From Pseudophaeobacter sp965641885 (lineage in GTDB: Bacteria; Pseudomonadota; Alphaproteobacteria; Rhodobacterales; Rhodobacteraceae): a stretch of 64,000 nt of DNA. The stretch is taken from contig OZ282574.1 in assembly GCA_965641885.1 (NCBI GenBank), positions 2,046,001-2,110,000 of the forward strand, given 5' to 3'. Position 1 is the first letter of the stretch. Every line of letters starts with the position of its first letter. Positions 33,619 to 41,891 of the stretch are shown piece by piece. The position numbers were made by a program, and so were the translations under genes. Under the pieces are notes generated by a model. That model saw nothing but the letters and a program-made list of their open reading frames with translations, ran no database searches and was not told where the DNA came from.

Positions 33619-34727
33619 CAAACGCCAACCTGACAAACGCCAAACGGATCGTCGTCAAAATTGGATCTGCCCTCCTGGTGGATCGCAAGACTGGCAAGCT
33701 GCGCTCCGGCTGGCTGCATTCCCTGGCCAATGACGTGGCCTGGCTCAAGTCGCAGGGCAAAGATGTCATTCTGGTCTCCTCGGGCTCGATCGCCTTAGGG
33801 CGTGAGGTGTTGCAGCTGCCACGCAGCGTTTTGCCGCTGGAGCAATCCCAGGCTGCGGCTGCGGTGGGGCAGATTCGCCTCGCCCGCGCCTATGAAGAGG
33901 CATTGGCTCCGCATACCATTACCACAGCTCAGGTGCTGGTCACGCTGGAGGATAGTGCCGATCGTCGCCGCTATCTGAACTCACGCGCGACACTGGAGAC
34001 TTTGATCTCTTTGGGCGCTGTTCCCATCGTCAATGAGAATGACACCATCGCGACGGATGAGATACGCTATGGGGACAATGACCGACTTGCCGCCCAGGTG
34101 GCGGTGACGGTTGGCGCCGATGTACTGGTGCTGTTGTCTGATGTCGATGGCTTTTACAGCGCCAATCCCGTGCTCGACCCCAATGCGGTGAGATACGACC
34201 AGATTGATGTTATCACGCCCGAGATCGAGGCCATGGCCGGTGATGGTGTGTCAGGGCTGTCCAAAGGCGGCATGATCACCAAAATTCTTGCGGCCAAGAT
34301 GGCAACCGCGGCCGGCTGCGCCATGGTGATCACTGAAGGATCGCCCCTGAACCCACTGAGAACGCTGGAAGATGGTGCGATCTGCACCTGGTTCACCGCT
34401 CAGGAGGACCCGCAGGTGGCGCGCAAGAGATGGATCGCGGCGATGAAAACCCGCGGTGTTATTACGGTGGATGCAGGTGCGGCGCGGGCGCTGCAGAATG
34501 GAAACAGCTTGCTGCCCGCTGGGGTGCGTCATGTGGAGGGTGACTTTGGCCGGGGGGATCCTCTGGCCATCCTGGGCCCGGAGGGGCGCAAACTGGGGCA
34601 GGGCCTGTCACGCTATACTGGCGATGAGGCCCGTGCCATTCAGGGGCGCCAATCCGCCGAGATCGAAGCGACGCTGGGATACCCCGGCCGGGCTGCTTTG
34701 ATCCACCGGGACGATATGGCGCTCTGA
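33606..34727 (+). CDS. proB: Glutamate 5-kinase
   Basis: A 373-residue enzyme that makes glutamyl 5-phosphate, the first step of proline synthesis. The N-terminal amino-acid kinase domain has IVVKIGSALLVD, VSSGSIALG, VNENDTIATDE and NDRLAAQVA; a C-terminal PUA domain begins near residue 280 (GVITVDAGAARALQNG). The start is TTG at 33606, inside the obgE coding region, with GAGGAGG at 33591-33597. The N-terminus contains a duplicated LTNAN/LTNAK from a 15-bp tandem repeat that also holds the obgE stop codon. Confidence 0.95.
   Translation: MAALTNANLTNAKRIVVKIGSALLVDRKTGKLRSGWLHSLANDVAWLKSQGKDVILVSSGSIALGREVLQLPRSVLPLEQSQAAAAVGQIRLARAYEEALAPHTITTAQVLVTLEDSADRRRYLNSRATLETLISLGAVPIVNENDTIATDEIRYGDNDRLAAQVAVTVGADVLVLLSDVDGFYSANPVLDPNAVRYDQIDVITPEIEAMAGDGVSGLSKGGMITKILAAKMATAAGCAMVITEGSPLNPLRTLEDGAICTWFTAQEDPQVARKRWIAAMKTRGVITVDAGAARALQNGNSLLPAGVRHVEGDFGRGDPLAILGPEGRKLGQGLSRYTGDEARAIQGRQSAEIEATLGYPGRAALIHRDDMAL
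33615..33644. repeat. In-frame 15-bp tandem duplication at the obgE/proB junction
   Basis: CTGACAAACGCCAAC (33615-33629) is repeated as CTGACAAACGCCAAA (33630-33644), one mismatch. The first copy contains the obgE TGA (33616-33618). In the proB frame the pair encodes LTNAN LTNAK. Confidence 0.92.
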
Positions 34728-34837
34728 TCCCTCTACTTGGTGCTGGAAACCTGATGCCGCTTGTCGCTATCTTGTGGCGACTGGCCGAACCCGGGACTGG
34801 GCGGCTCCAGCCGAGATCATCAAAGGCTCTGAAACGT

Positions 34838-36103
34838 ATGAACGACATTCAAAATATCCCCGCATTGATGGCGGACCTTGGCATCCGCGCAAAACGCGCG
34901 GCGCAAATCCTGGCAACGGCCAGCGCAGAACGCAAACATGCAGCCCTGATTGGCGCAGCAGATGCGGTTTGGGCCCGCCGGGCTGAGATTATCGCGGCCA
35001 ATAAACTGGATCTTGAGTTTGGCCGCTCAAAAGATCTGTCGCCGGCCATGATGGATCGGCTGATGCTGGACGAGGCCCGTATTCAGGGCATTGTGGACGG
35101 ACTGCGCGCGGTGGCTGAACAGGCTGATCCGGTGGGTGAGGTGCTGGCGGAATGGGAGCAGCCCACCGGGCTGAAAATACAGCGGGTGAGAACGCCTCTT
35201 GGTGTGATCGGCGTGATCTATGAAAGCCGCCCCAATGTGACTGCGGATGCGGGTGCGCTTTGCCTCAAATCCGGCAATGCCGTGATCCTGCGCGGAGGCT
35301 CCGAGAGCTTTCATTCCAGCCAGGTCATTCATGCCTGTCTGGTGCAGGGGCTGCGGCAAGCCAACCTGCCTGAAGACGCGATACAGCTGATCCCCACTCG
35401 GGATCGCGCCGCGGTGCAGGAGCTGTTGGTCATGACGGACTACGTCGATGTCATCGTGCCGCGCGGCGGCAAGGGGCTTGTAGGGCTGGTGCAGCGCGAA
35501 GCCCGGGTGCCTGTTTTTGCCCATCTCGAAGGTATCGTGCATATCTACCTGGATAAAGCGGCGGATCCGAAAAAGGCACTGGAGGTGGTTCTCAACGCCA
35601 AAACCCGCCGTACCGGAATATGTGGCGCGGCGGAATGCCTGCTGATCCACCAGGATATTGTAGAGACAATCGGCCGTGATGTGCTGAATGCTCTGGCTGC
35701 CGCCGGGGTGGAAATTCACGCAGCCTCCGGTCTGGTTGGCCCAGCCGACATGCAGCCTGCCTGTGAGGAGGATTGGGGCAAGGAGTTCCTGGACAGGGTG
35801 ATTGCCGCAAAGCCCGTCGCCGATATTGCGGCAGCAATCGAACATATTCGCAGATACCACTCGCAACACACCGATTGCATCATCACCGAGGATGAGGCTG
35901 CCGTAAGCCAGTTTTTCACCGAACTGGACAGTGCGATCCTGATGCACAATGCCTCGACCCAATTTGCCGATGGCGGTGAATTTGGTATGGGGGCCGAGAT
36001 CGGTATCGCTACGGGCAAGATGCACGCACGCGGTCCGGTTGGCGCCGCACAGTTGACGAGCTTTAAATATTTGGTCCGGGGGGACGGCACAGTCAGAAGC
36101 TAG
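34838..36103 (+). CDS. proA: Glutamate-5-semialdehyde dehydrogenase (gamma-glutamyl phosphate reductase)
   Basis: A 421-residue enzyme that reduces glutamyl 5-phosphate with NADPH. RTPLGVIGVIYESRPNVTAD and SGNAVILRGGSE are typical, and the catalytic cysteine is in TRRTGICGAAECLL. The ending EIGIATGKMHARGPVGAAQL is characteristic. The ATG at 34838 is used; a longer frame from 34754 adds a stretch not found in the family. It lies 110 bp after proB on the same strand and is followed by a terminator. Confidence 0.97.
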   Translation: MNDIQNIPALMADLGIRAKRAAQILATASAERKHAALIGAADAVWARRAEIIAANKLDLEFGRSKDLSPAMMDRLMLDEARIQGIVDGLRAVAEQADPVGEVLAEWEQPTGLKIQRVRTPLGVIGVIYESRPNVTADAGALCLKSGNAVILRGGSESFHSSQVIHACLVQGLRQANLPEDAIQLIPTRDRAAVQELLVMTDYVDVIVPRGGKGLVGLVQREARVPVFAHLEGIVHIYLDKAADPKKALEVVLNAKTRRTGICGAAECLLIHQDIVETIGRDVLNALAAAGVEIHAASGLVGPADMQPACEEDWGKEFLDRVIAAKPVADIAAAIEHIRRYHSQHTDCIITEDEAAVSQFFTELDSAILMHNASTQFADGGEFGMGAEIGIATGKMHARGPVGAAQLTSFKYLVRGDGTVRS

Positions 36104-36132
36104 GGCCGAAGTCAGATCTAAAAAGCCAGGAT

Positions 36133-36156
36133 CGGATTTAGGGCCGGATTTAGGAC
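36133..36156. repeat. Tandem repeat, 12 bp x 2, after proA
   Basis: CGGATTTAGGGC (36133-36144) and CGGATTTAGGAC (36145-36156) are adjacent. Weaker relatives reach back to the proA stop: GTCAGAAGCTAGGGCC at 36090-36105 and GTCAGATCTAAAAAGCC at 36111-36127. The last proA codons therefore look like one more degenerate copy. Confidence 0.7.
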
Positions 36157-36187
36157 TGTGCTCGACCTTGTCGGAACTAAACAAAAA

Positions 36188-36214
36188 CCCCGCACAGCAT
36201 GGCGGGGTTTTTTT
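36188..36214. terminator. Terminator between proA and chpT
   Basis: CCCCGC (36188-36193) pairs with GCGGGG (36202-36207); AAAAA precedes and seven T follow, so it can serve both proA (plus) and chpT (minus). Confidence 0.92.
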
Positions 36215-36240
36215 CCATTACAGCACCTTAACAGCAGTTC

Positions 36241-36840
36241 TTAAAACTGAAGGGTGATTTTTTCCAGGGTATGGTCGTAGAAGACTTTGCGTGCCGCTTC
36301 CTGCGCGGCGGCCGGCAGCATTGCGAATTGGACCAGGGCCGGCGTGACAGTTGCAGTGGCGTCACTTCCGTCCAAATAGCCCCACAGAGCGTCGTCAACA
36401 TTCACCTTGCGACCCTCGCCGGTCACAGTCCATTTGCCGTCCTCGCTGGAAATGTTGACTAAACCACCATAGGGCAGGGCCGTTTCCAAACACAGCGCTG
36501 CGAGAAAGGCCATGCGCACCTCGCTCCGGCTGCTGCCAGCCACAGAAGGCGCCCATTGGAACTTCATCCGGCCGCCCTTACTGATATCGTCCAGCACCGA
36601 GGTAACCTCGGCGCGCCCCATCTGTTGGTCGCCAGCGGCGCCAAAGGCCACGCGGAAAAACCGGATGCGGGCATTGGCGTTCAGCACACTGTCTGAAATC
36701 AGCTCCAGCTCGGGCCCAGCCATAGAGCCTGACATTCCAAGCAGCTCTAGCCCATTGTTGATGGCGCCAACAGGGCTGATCAGATCATGACAGATCCTGG
36801 ACCCTATCAAAGCGGCCAAATTAGCGGTATCTACGGCCAT
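36241..36840 (-). CDS. chpT: Histidine phosphotransferase ChpT
   Basis: A 199-residue phosphotransferase of the CckA-ChpT-CtrA relay, which in Roseobacters controls motility, gene-transfer agents and quorum-linked traits. The phosphorylated His is in GSRICHDLISPVGAINNGLE (about residue 18), in the dimerising helical hairpin. The rest is a degenerate histidine-kinase-like ATPase domain without the ATP-binding N, G1 and G2 boxes, as expected for ChpT. GGAGGAATG lies just before the ATG. It is divergent from the DUF3553 gene by only 27 bp. Confidence 0.9.
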   Translation of the reverse strand: MAVDTANLAALIGSRICHDLISPVGAINNGLELLGMSGSMAGPELELISDSVLNANARIRFFRVAFGAAGDQQMGRAEVTSVLDDISKGGRMKFQWAPSVAGSSRSEVRMAFLAALCLETALPYGGLVNISSEDGKWTVTGEGRKVNVDDALWGYLDGSDATATVTPALVQFAMLPAAAQEAARKVFYDHTLEKITLQF

Positions 36841-36867
36841 AACATTCCTCCGAATTGGGCCAACTCA

Positions 36868-37050
36868 ATGATCGACCTCAATGCTTTTCTTGCCCCAGGC
36901 ATGCGCGTGTTGCACCCGGATTATCCTGAATGGGGACCAGGACAGGTCCAGTCCAACGCAGGTGGCAAAATTACTGTCAATTTTCCAGACCATGGAAAAC
37001 TCGTCTTTGATGGCGCTCGTGTGCCCTTGATTCTAGTGAATGAGCCATAG
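36868..37050 (+). CDS. DUF3553 family small protein
   Basis: A 60-residue protein (MIDLNAFLAPGMRVLHPDYP at the start, FPDHGKLVFDGARVPLILV at the end) that fits DUF3553, a small SH3-like unit resembling the CarD/UvrD-tail type that contacts RNA polymerase or nucleic acid. The ATG at 36868 gives the normal family size; the frame open from 36787 would overlap chpT. It is the divergent neighbour of chpT, so the two probably share a promoter region. Confidence 0.82.
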   Translation: MIDLNAFLAPGMRVLHPDYPEWGPGQVQSNAGGKITVNFPDHGKLVFDGARVPLILVNEP

Positions 37051-37157
37051 CGGTTTATGAATCGTTAAGAAAGCCCAGAGAATTTTGCGAAAACCTTGCC
37101 TATTGGCGCCGTCCCAGTCTAACTGCAGCCGGAAAAGCAGTTCGAAAGCCCCACTAC

Positions 37158-37925
37158 ATGGCTGATCCACAATCAGAATTCACGGTTTCTCTGGCGCAGA
37201 GCGACGCCGATCTGCGGGCCGCGCAGGCCCTCCGCTATGAGGTCTTCGTCGGTGAAATGGGAGCTGATGGCGCTTTGGTTGATCATCACTCCGGGCTGGA
37301 AAAAGATCAGTTTGACGCCTTTTGTGATCATATGCTGATCACCGAGACCGCGACAGGGCGGGTCATTGGCGTGTACCGCCTGATGCGCGGCGAGCAGGCC
37401 CAAAAGGCCGGGCGGTTTTACTCCGAGGCCGAATACGACCTTGGCGCGCTGATCACCTCTGGCCGGCGTCTGTTAGAGCTGGGCCGGTCCTGCCTGCATC
37501 CGCAGTTTCGCGGCGGCAAGGCCCTGTTTTACCTCTGGTCCGGGCTCAGCGCCTATGTAGAGACGCATCAGATCGAGGTGCTTTTTGGTGTGGCCAGTTT
37601 TGCCGGAACTGATCTTGAGGCGTTGTCAGGCCCGCTCAGCGTGTTGCGCCAGGACTATCTGGCCCCAGAGACCCTGCGCTGTCGCTCGCGACGCTATCAG
37701 CGCATGGATCTTTTGCCGCCAGAGAAGGTGGACCGCCGACAGGCCATGATAGACTGTCCTGCCCTGATCAAGGCCTATCTGCGGCTTGGCGGGCGTGTGG
37801 GCGATGGGGCCTATATTGATCATGATTTCAACACAACGGACGTCTGCATGATCCTGGATACGGCGCAGATGACGGCGCGCCAAAAGCGGATCTATAGCGG
37901 CAGCAAGATCGAGGGCCAGGGATAG
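37158..37925 (+). CDS. olsB: L-ornithine N-alpha-acyltransferase (OlsB)
   Basis: A 255-residue GNAT-fold enzyme that adds a 3-hydroxy fatty acid from ACP to ornithine, the first step to ornithine lipids. Visible are AAQALRYEVFVGEMG, DQFDAFCDHMLI, VIGVYRLMRGEQA and LELGRSCLHPQFRGGKALF, which are characteristic. Its TAG stop directly abuts the ATG of olsA. Confidence 0.94.
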   Translation: MADPQSEFTVSLAQSDADLRAAQALRYEVFVGEMGADGALVDHHSGLEKDQFDAFCDHMLITETATGRVIGVYRLMRGEQAQKAGRFYSEAEYDLGALITSGRRLLELGRSCLHPQFRGGKALFYLWSGLSAYVETHQIEVLFGVASFAGTDLEALSGPLSVLRQDYLAPETLRCRSRRYQRMDLLPPEKVDRRQAMIDCPALIKAYLRLGGRVGDGAYIDHDFNTTDVCMILDTAQMTARQKRIYSGSKIEGQG

Positions 37926-38753
37926 ATGTCTGCGACCTGGAATGAAGGCAAAGCACCCGAACCGCTGCGCATAACTGCCATTGGGTGGCTGTTGGTGGTT
38001 TTGCGCGCCAGTGTTCTTGGCGCTTTGGTTTTTGGCGGCTTGATTATTCTGTTGCTGGTGCGCTTGATTGAGCGACCTCTGTGCGGGCTGCACCGCCCTG
38101 TTACTCCCTTTATTACCCAGTTTGTCTGTCGCAACGCCTTTCGGGTGTTGGGCATCGGGTTCTCGACCCGCGGCACCCTGATGCAGCAACGCGGAGCGGT
38201 GGTGGCAAACCACACCTCCTGGCTGGATATCTTTGCGCTGAATGCCAGGAAACGGGTTTATTTTGTATCCAAGGCCGAAGTGGCGGCCTGGCCAGGCATT
38301 GGCTGGCTGGCACGGGCCACCGGCACCGTTTTTATCGAACGCAATCCTGCGCGCGCGAAAGAGCAGACAGATCTGTTTGAAGCCCGCCTGAAAGCGGGGC
38401 ATAAGCTGTTGTTTTTCCCTGAAGGGACCTCAACAGACGGGCTAAGAGTGCTGCCCTTTAAAACAACGCTCTTTGCGGCCTTCTTTAACGACCATTTGCG
38501 CGATATCAGCTATATCCAGCCGGTGTCTGTGGTGTTCCATGCGCCATTGGGGCGCGAAGAGCGGTTTTATGGCTGGTGGGGCGATATGGAGTTCGCGCCA
38601 CATCTGCTGAAAACGCTGGCCTCCGGGCGTCAGGGCCGGGTGGAGCTGATGTATCACGCGCCGCTCAGGGTTGCTGACTTCGCCAATCGCAAGGCGCTTG
38701 CCGCCGCCTGTGAGGCCACTGTGCGTCAGGGCCATCAGCTGCTGCGCAAATAG
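37926..38753 (+). CDS. olsA: Lyso-ornithine lipid O-acyltransferase (OlsA)
   Basis: A 275-residue membrane-bound PlsC-family acyltransferase that adds the second chain to lyso-ornithine lipid. An N-terminal transmembrane segment (about residues 16-45) precedes the HX4D active site in VVANHTSWLDIFAL and the substrate motif FPEGTSTDG. The gene order olsB-olsA with no gap indicates one transcript. A role in phosphatidic acid synthesis cannot be excluded but the context favours OlsA. Confidence 0.92.
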   Translation: MSATWNEGKAPEPLRITAIGWLLVVLRASVLGALVFGGLIILLLVRLIERPLCGLHRPVTPFITQFVCRNAFRVLGIGFSTRGTLMQQRGAVVANHTSWLDIFALNARKRVYFVSKAEVAAWPGIGWLARATGTVFIERNPARAKEQTDLFEARLKAGHKLLFFPEGTSTDGLRVLPFKTTLFAAFFNDHLRDISYIQPVSVVFHAPLGREERFYGWWGDMEFAPHLLKTLASGRQGRVELMYHAPLRVADFANRKALAAACEATVRQGHQLLRK

Positions 38754-38756
38754 CGC

Positions 38757-38785
38757 TTGCAGACAGTCAATACCTGACTTATACG
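38757..38785 (+). promoter_or_regulatory. Possible rpsB promoter
   Basis: TTGCAG (38757-38762) and TATACG (38780-38785) are separated by 17 bp, and transcription would start just before a structured leader. It begins four bases after the olsA stop. Confidence 0.5.
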
Positions 38786-38803
38786 CGCGGCATCAAACCC
38801 GCA

Positions 38804-38879
38804 GGTGGGGATTGGTCTGATTGGGGGAGAAATCCTCAACCAGACCGCCGGTTGGAGCATCCGCTCTGAGACCCCCACC
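38804..38879 (+). promoter_or_regulatory. Structured 5' leader of rpsB
   Basis: An outer stem GGTGGGG (38804-38810) with CCCCACC (38873-38879) encloses at least two hairpins: GGTCTG (38814-38819) with CAGACC (38841-38846), and GAGC/GCTC at about 38855-38865. This multibranched fold ends 32 bp before the rpsB ATG. It may be the site where S2 controls its own operon, as known for rpsB leaders in other bacteria; that is inference. Confidence 0.55.
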
Positions 38880-38911
38880 GAGGACTGAAACCGGAAACAA
38901 GGAATACAAGC

Positions 38912-39679
38912 ATGGCTCTTCCCGAGTTCAACATGCGCCAGCTGCTGGAAGCAGGCGTACACTTTGGTCACCAGACACAGCGCTGGAACCCTCGCATGGC
39001 ACCATATATCTACGGTGCGCGTAACGGCATCCACATCATGGATCTGACCCAGACCGTCCCAATGCTGGACCAGGCTCTGCAGATCGTGCGTGACACTGTC
39101 GCAAAAGGCGGCCGCGTTCTTTTTGTTGGTACCAAGCGTCAGGCCGCAAGCCCCATCGCCGAAGCTGCTGAGAAATCCGCACAGTACTATATGAACCACC
39201 GTTGGCTCGGCGGCACACTGACCAACTGGAAAACTGTTTCCCAGTCGATCAAACGCCTGAAAGAAATCGACGAAAAACTGGAAGGTGGCGCCGAAGGCCT
39301 CACCAAGAAAGAGCGTCTGGGCATGGAACGTGACCAGGGCAAGCTGCAGGCTTCGCTTGGTGGTATCTCTGAGATGGGCGGCGTTCCTGACCTGCTCTTC
39401 GTCATCGACGTGAAAAAAGAAGCTCTGGCCATCGCCGAAGCCAAAAAACTGGGTATCCCGGTTGTGGCCATCGTCGACACCAACTGCTCGCCCGACGGTG
39501 TTGATTTCATCATCCCCGGCAACGACGATGCCTCGCGCGCCATTACGCTGTATTGCGATCTGGTTGCCCGCGCAGCCCTGGACGGCATGTCCGCTCAGCT
39601 GGGTGCTGCTGGTGTTGACCTCGGCGCTCTGGAAGACGCTCCCGTAGAAGAAGCTGTTGCGCCCGAAGCAACCGCCTAA
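38912..39679 (+). CDS. rpsB: Ribosomal protein S2
   Basis: A 255-residue 30S protein: FNMRQLLEAGVHFGHQTQRW, NGIHIMDLTQT, HRWLGGTLTNWKTVSQSI and LGIPVVAIVDTNCSPDGVD are typical. It has an Ala/Glu-rich C-terminal tail. The ATG follows AAGGAATACAAGC. It is followed by tsf after 77 bp containing a stable hairpin. Confidence 0.98.
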   Translation: MALPEFNMRQLLEAGVHFGHQTQRWNPRMAPYIYGARNGIHIMDLTQTVPMLDQALQIVRDTVAKGGRVLFVGTKRQAASPIAEAAEKSAQYYMNHRWLGGTLTNWKTVSQSIKRLKEIDEKLEGGAEGLTKKERLGMERDQGKLQASLGGISEMGGVPDLLFVIDVKKEALAIAEAKKLGIPVVAIVDTNCSPDGVDFIIPGNDDASRAITLYCDLVARAALDGMSAQLGAAGVDLGALEDAPVEEAVAPEATA

Positions 39680-39704
39680 TCTACCTGTCACAGGTTTGAC
39701 ATAT

Positions 39705-39726
39705 GGGGCAGGGTATCACCTGCCCC
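39705..39726 (+). terminator. Attenuator-like hairpin between rpsB and tsf
   Basis: GGGGCAGG (39705-39712) pairs perfectly with CCTGCCCC (39719-39726), loop GTATCA, followed by only AATTCCGTTT. It probably lets part of the transcripts continue into tsf. Confidence 0.6.
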
Positions 39727-39756
39727 AATTCCGTTTAGATTTGAGGAGAGCCAAAG

Positions 39757-40632
39757 ATGGCAATCACAGCTGCACTCGTTAAAGAACTGCGCGACTCCAC
39801 CGGCGCCGGCATGATGGACGCCAAAAAAGCGCTGACCGAAACTAATGGCGACATGGAAGCCGCCGTTGATTGGCTGCGCACCAAGGGCCTTGCCAAAGCT
39901 GCCAAAAAATCTGGCCGTACTGCGGCCGAAGGCCTGGTGGCTGTTGTTGTCGAAGGCGGCAAAGGCGTGGCCGTTGAAGTCAACTCGGAAACCGACTTTG
40001 TTGGCAAGAATGCTGAATTCCAGGAAATGGTTGGCGGCATCGCCAAAACCGCTCTGGGTGTTGCGGATATCGACGCGCTGAAAGCCGCTGATATGGGTGG
40101 CAAAACCGTCGAGGAAGTCATCACTGGCAAAATCGCGACCGTTGGCGAAAACATGTCCGTACGCCGCATGGCCGTTCTGGAAGGCGACAGCGTCATCTCC
40201 TACGTCCACAATGCTGCAACTGCCGGCATGGGAAAAATCGGTGTTCTGGTTGCGATGAGCGGCGGCGACGAAGCCTTTGGCAAGCAGGTTGCAATGCATA
40301 TTGCCGCTGTGAACCCAGCTGCGCTGAGCGAATCTGACCTCGACGCTGCGATTGTCGAGAAAGAAAAGCAGGTCCAGATGGACATCGCGCGCGAATCCGG
40401 CAAGCCAGAAGCTGTCATCGAAAAGATGATCGTTGGCCGCATGAAGAAATTCGTCGCCGAATCCACTTTGCTGAACCAGCAGTTCGTTGTGAACCCTGAC
40501 CTCACCGTTGAAGCGGCCGCCAAAGAAGCCGGAGCGACCATCACCGGTTTTGTGCGTCTGGAAGTTGGCGAAGGCATCGAAGTTGAAAAAGAAGACTTCG
40601 CAGCCGAAGTTGCCAAGGTTAGCCAAGGCTAA
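39757..40632 (+). CDS. tsf: Elongation factor Ts
   Basis: A 291-residue nucleotide-exchange factor for EF-Tu. The N-terminal TAALVKELRDSTGAGMMDAK and KKSGRTAAEGLV are typical, as is the TDFV motif in EVNSETDFVGKN that contacts EF-Tu. Two core repeats follow. GAGGAG lies 12 bp before the ATG. A terminator follows. Confidence 0.98.
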   Translation: MAITAALVKELRDSTGAGMMDAKKALTETNGDMEAAVDWLRTKGLAKAAKKSGRTAAEGLVAVVVEGGKGVAVEVNSETDFVGKNAEFQEMVGGIAKTALGVADIDALKAADMGGKTVEEVITGKIATVGENMSVRRMAVLEGDSVISYVHNAATAGMGKIGVLVAMSGGDEAFGKQVAMHIAAVNPAALSESDLDAAIVEKEKQVQMDIARESGKPEAVIEKMIVGRMKKFVAESTLLNQQFVVNPDLTVEAAAKEAGATITGFVRLEVGEGIEVEKEDFAAEVAKVSQG

Positions 40633-40661
40633 CTGTCACTCACATCGCGTGTTTTTAAGGG

Positions 40662-40691
40662 GGGCTGGCGTTTTACGTCAGCCCTTTTTTT
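40662..40691 (+). terminator. Rho-independent terminator of rpsB-tsf
   Basis: GGGCTGGCGT (40662-40671) pairs with ACGTCAGCCC (40675-40684), one G-U pair, followed by seven T. Confidence 0.94.
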
Positions 40692-41135
40692 GTGGCGAAG
40701 GCGGGGTACAGGTTTGGGGAGGCAGTTTTGGGGCAGGCTGCTGCGGCCTGCAGCTCAATTTGAACCAAACGCCTGTCACAGCCGTACAAGACGCAGCACG
40801 TGTAAGCGCGCAATACTCGCAAAGTTGAGAAGAATCGAGAGGCCCCATAGATGGGGATGGATGGGGCCCCTCTTTAAAACGGCCCTGGCGCGGATAAATA
40901 CACGCCAGCGACCGAACAGGTCCGAGAGCCCTGAAATTGCAAGGATCGTTTCCCAAAGTTCCTAGGCCAAAGCCACCACTCACGGAACTCCTACAATGTG
41001 CCTTAAATTAGGCATTGAGTGTAGTAGTGTTTTCCATACCCGAATGGCGAAAGCTTACCCTGGGTCAGCTTTCGCTAGGGGTTTGATATCTCTTAGCTTT
41101 TAGGGCGATCTCTTTGCTGACATTTGTGACCGCGG
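40692..41135. other. Convergent gap with two extra hairpins
   Basis: No gene is supported between tsf and the luxR-type gene. A long stem (AGAGG/CCTCT plus CCCCAT/ATGGGG, 40838-40873) followed by TTT could end a small RNA. A perfect 9-bp stem, GCGAAAGCT (41047-41055) with AGCTTTCGC (41067-41075), lies nearer to luxR. GGTCAGCTTTC occurs twice, inside this stem and again at the luxR stop. Confidence 0.5.
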
Positions 41136-41891
41136 TCAGCTTTCAACAACATACATTTGGTTTTGTAGCGCTGCTTTGAGGACCGCCTGGGCTGTGGTTT
41201 CCACCGATAATGACACACGCGCCAACCGCAGGTGTTTCTCGACAGTGGCCGATGTCAGCCCCATAAGAAGGGCGATATCCTGGGTGGTCTTGCCATCTCC
41301 AACCCATTGCAGGGCTTCGCGCTGCCGGGCCGTCAGGCTGCGATTTGGCGGGGTATAGGGCAGGGTCAGGATCTTGAGGTGCACCACATTATTCATCAAA
41401 ATAATGTCTTCCCCATGCTCTTTCCACAGCGCATCAATCTCTTTTTGGGTGCTTCCAGCCTTGCCCCCAAGAGAGATCGCGCCCTTATAGCGTTTTGAGG
41501 CCGAGAAAAAGCTGACCGTATAGCCAGCACTCATCTTCATCCGCTGATTGAAGTCCATGACCTGTTTAGCCTGAGGGCTAAGAGCGCCACCGTCGTGCAT
41601 TTCCTGAATCATCTTCCAGCTGCCGGCGCCCTCGTTCTCCAGCGCCCAGCGGACCATTGGCGCATGGCGATAGAGCCCCTGGTTCAAAAATCCGTTCACA
41701 TATTCCGGATTGTGATTGGTCATAATGACAAAATCATCCGGATCCCCCAGTGACGTCTCCGTCTTAAAGCGAGTGTAGCCGTACATTAAGCGATCAAAGC
41801 CAAAATCTGCCATCTTCAAAACATGGGTATGCCACAGCTCTTCGAGGCTTTTTGCTCCAGAAACAAAGTGGAGATAATCCAGTATTGTCAT
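41136..41891 (-). CDS. LuxR-type regulator with autoinducer-binding-like domain
   Basis: A 251-residue regulator. An N-terminal autoinducer-binding-like domain (about residues 10-165) is followed by a LuxR helix-turn-helix (about 185-250: LTARQREALQWVGDGKTTQD, IALLMGLTSATVEKHL). No luxI is in the window. The ligand pocket differs from acyl-homoserine-lactone receptors. By alignment by eye, the canonical Trp57, Tyr61, Asp70 and Pro71 appear as Tyr64, Phe68, His76 and Ala77, in NPEYVNGFLNQGLYRHAPMV. The ligand may therefore not be a classical lactone. The ATG overlaps the aroQ stop by one base, so the two are translationally coupled. Confidence 0.9.
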   Translation of the reverse strand: MTILDYLHFVSGAKSLEELWHTHVLKMADFGFDRLMYGYTRFKTETSLGDPDDFVIMTNHNPEYVNGFLNQGLYRHAPMVRWALENEGAGSWKMIQEMHDGGALSPQAKQVMDFNQRMKMSAGYTVSFFSASKRYKGAISLGGKAGSTQKEIDALWKEHGEDIILMNNVVHLKILTLPYTPPNRSLTARQREALQWVGDGKTTQDIALLMGLTSATVEKHLRLARVSLSVETTAQAVLKAALQNQMYVVES

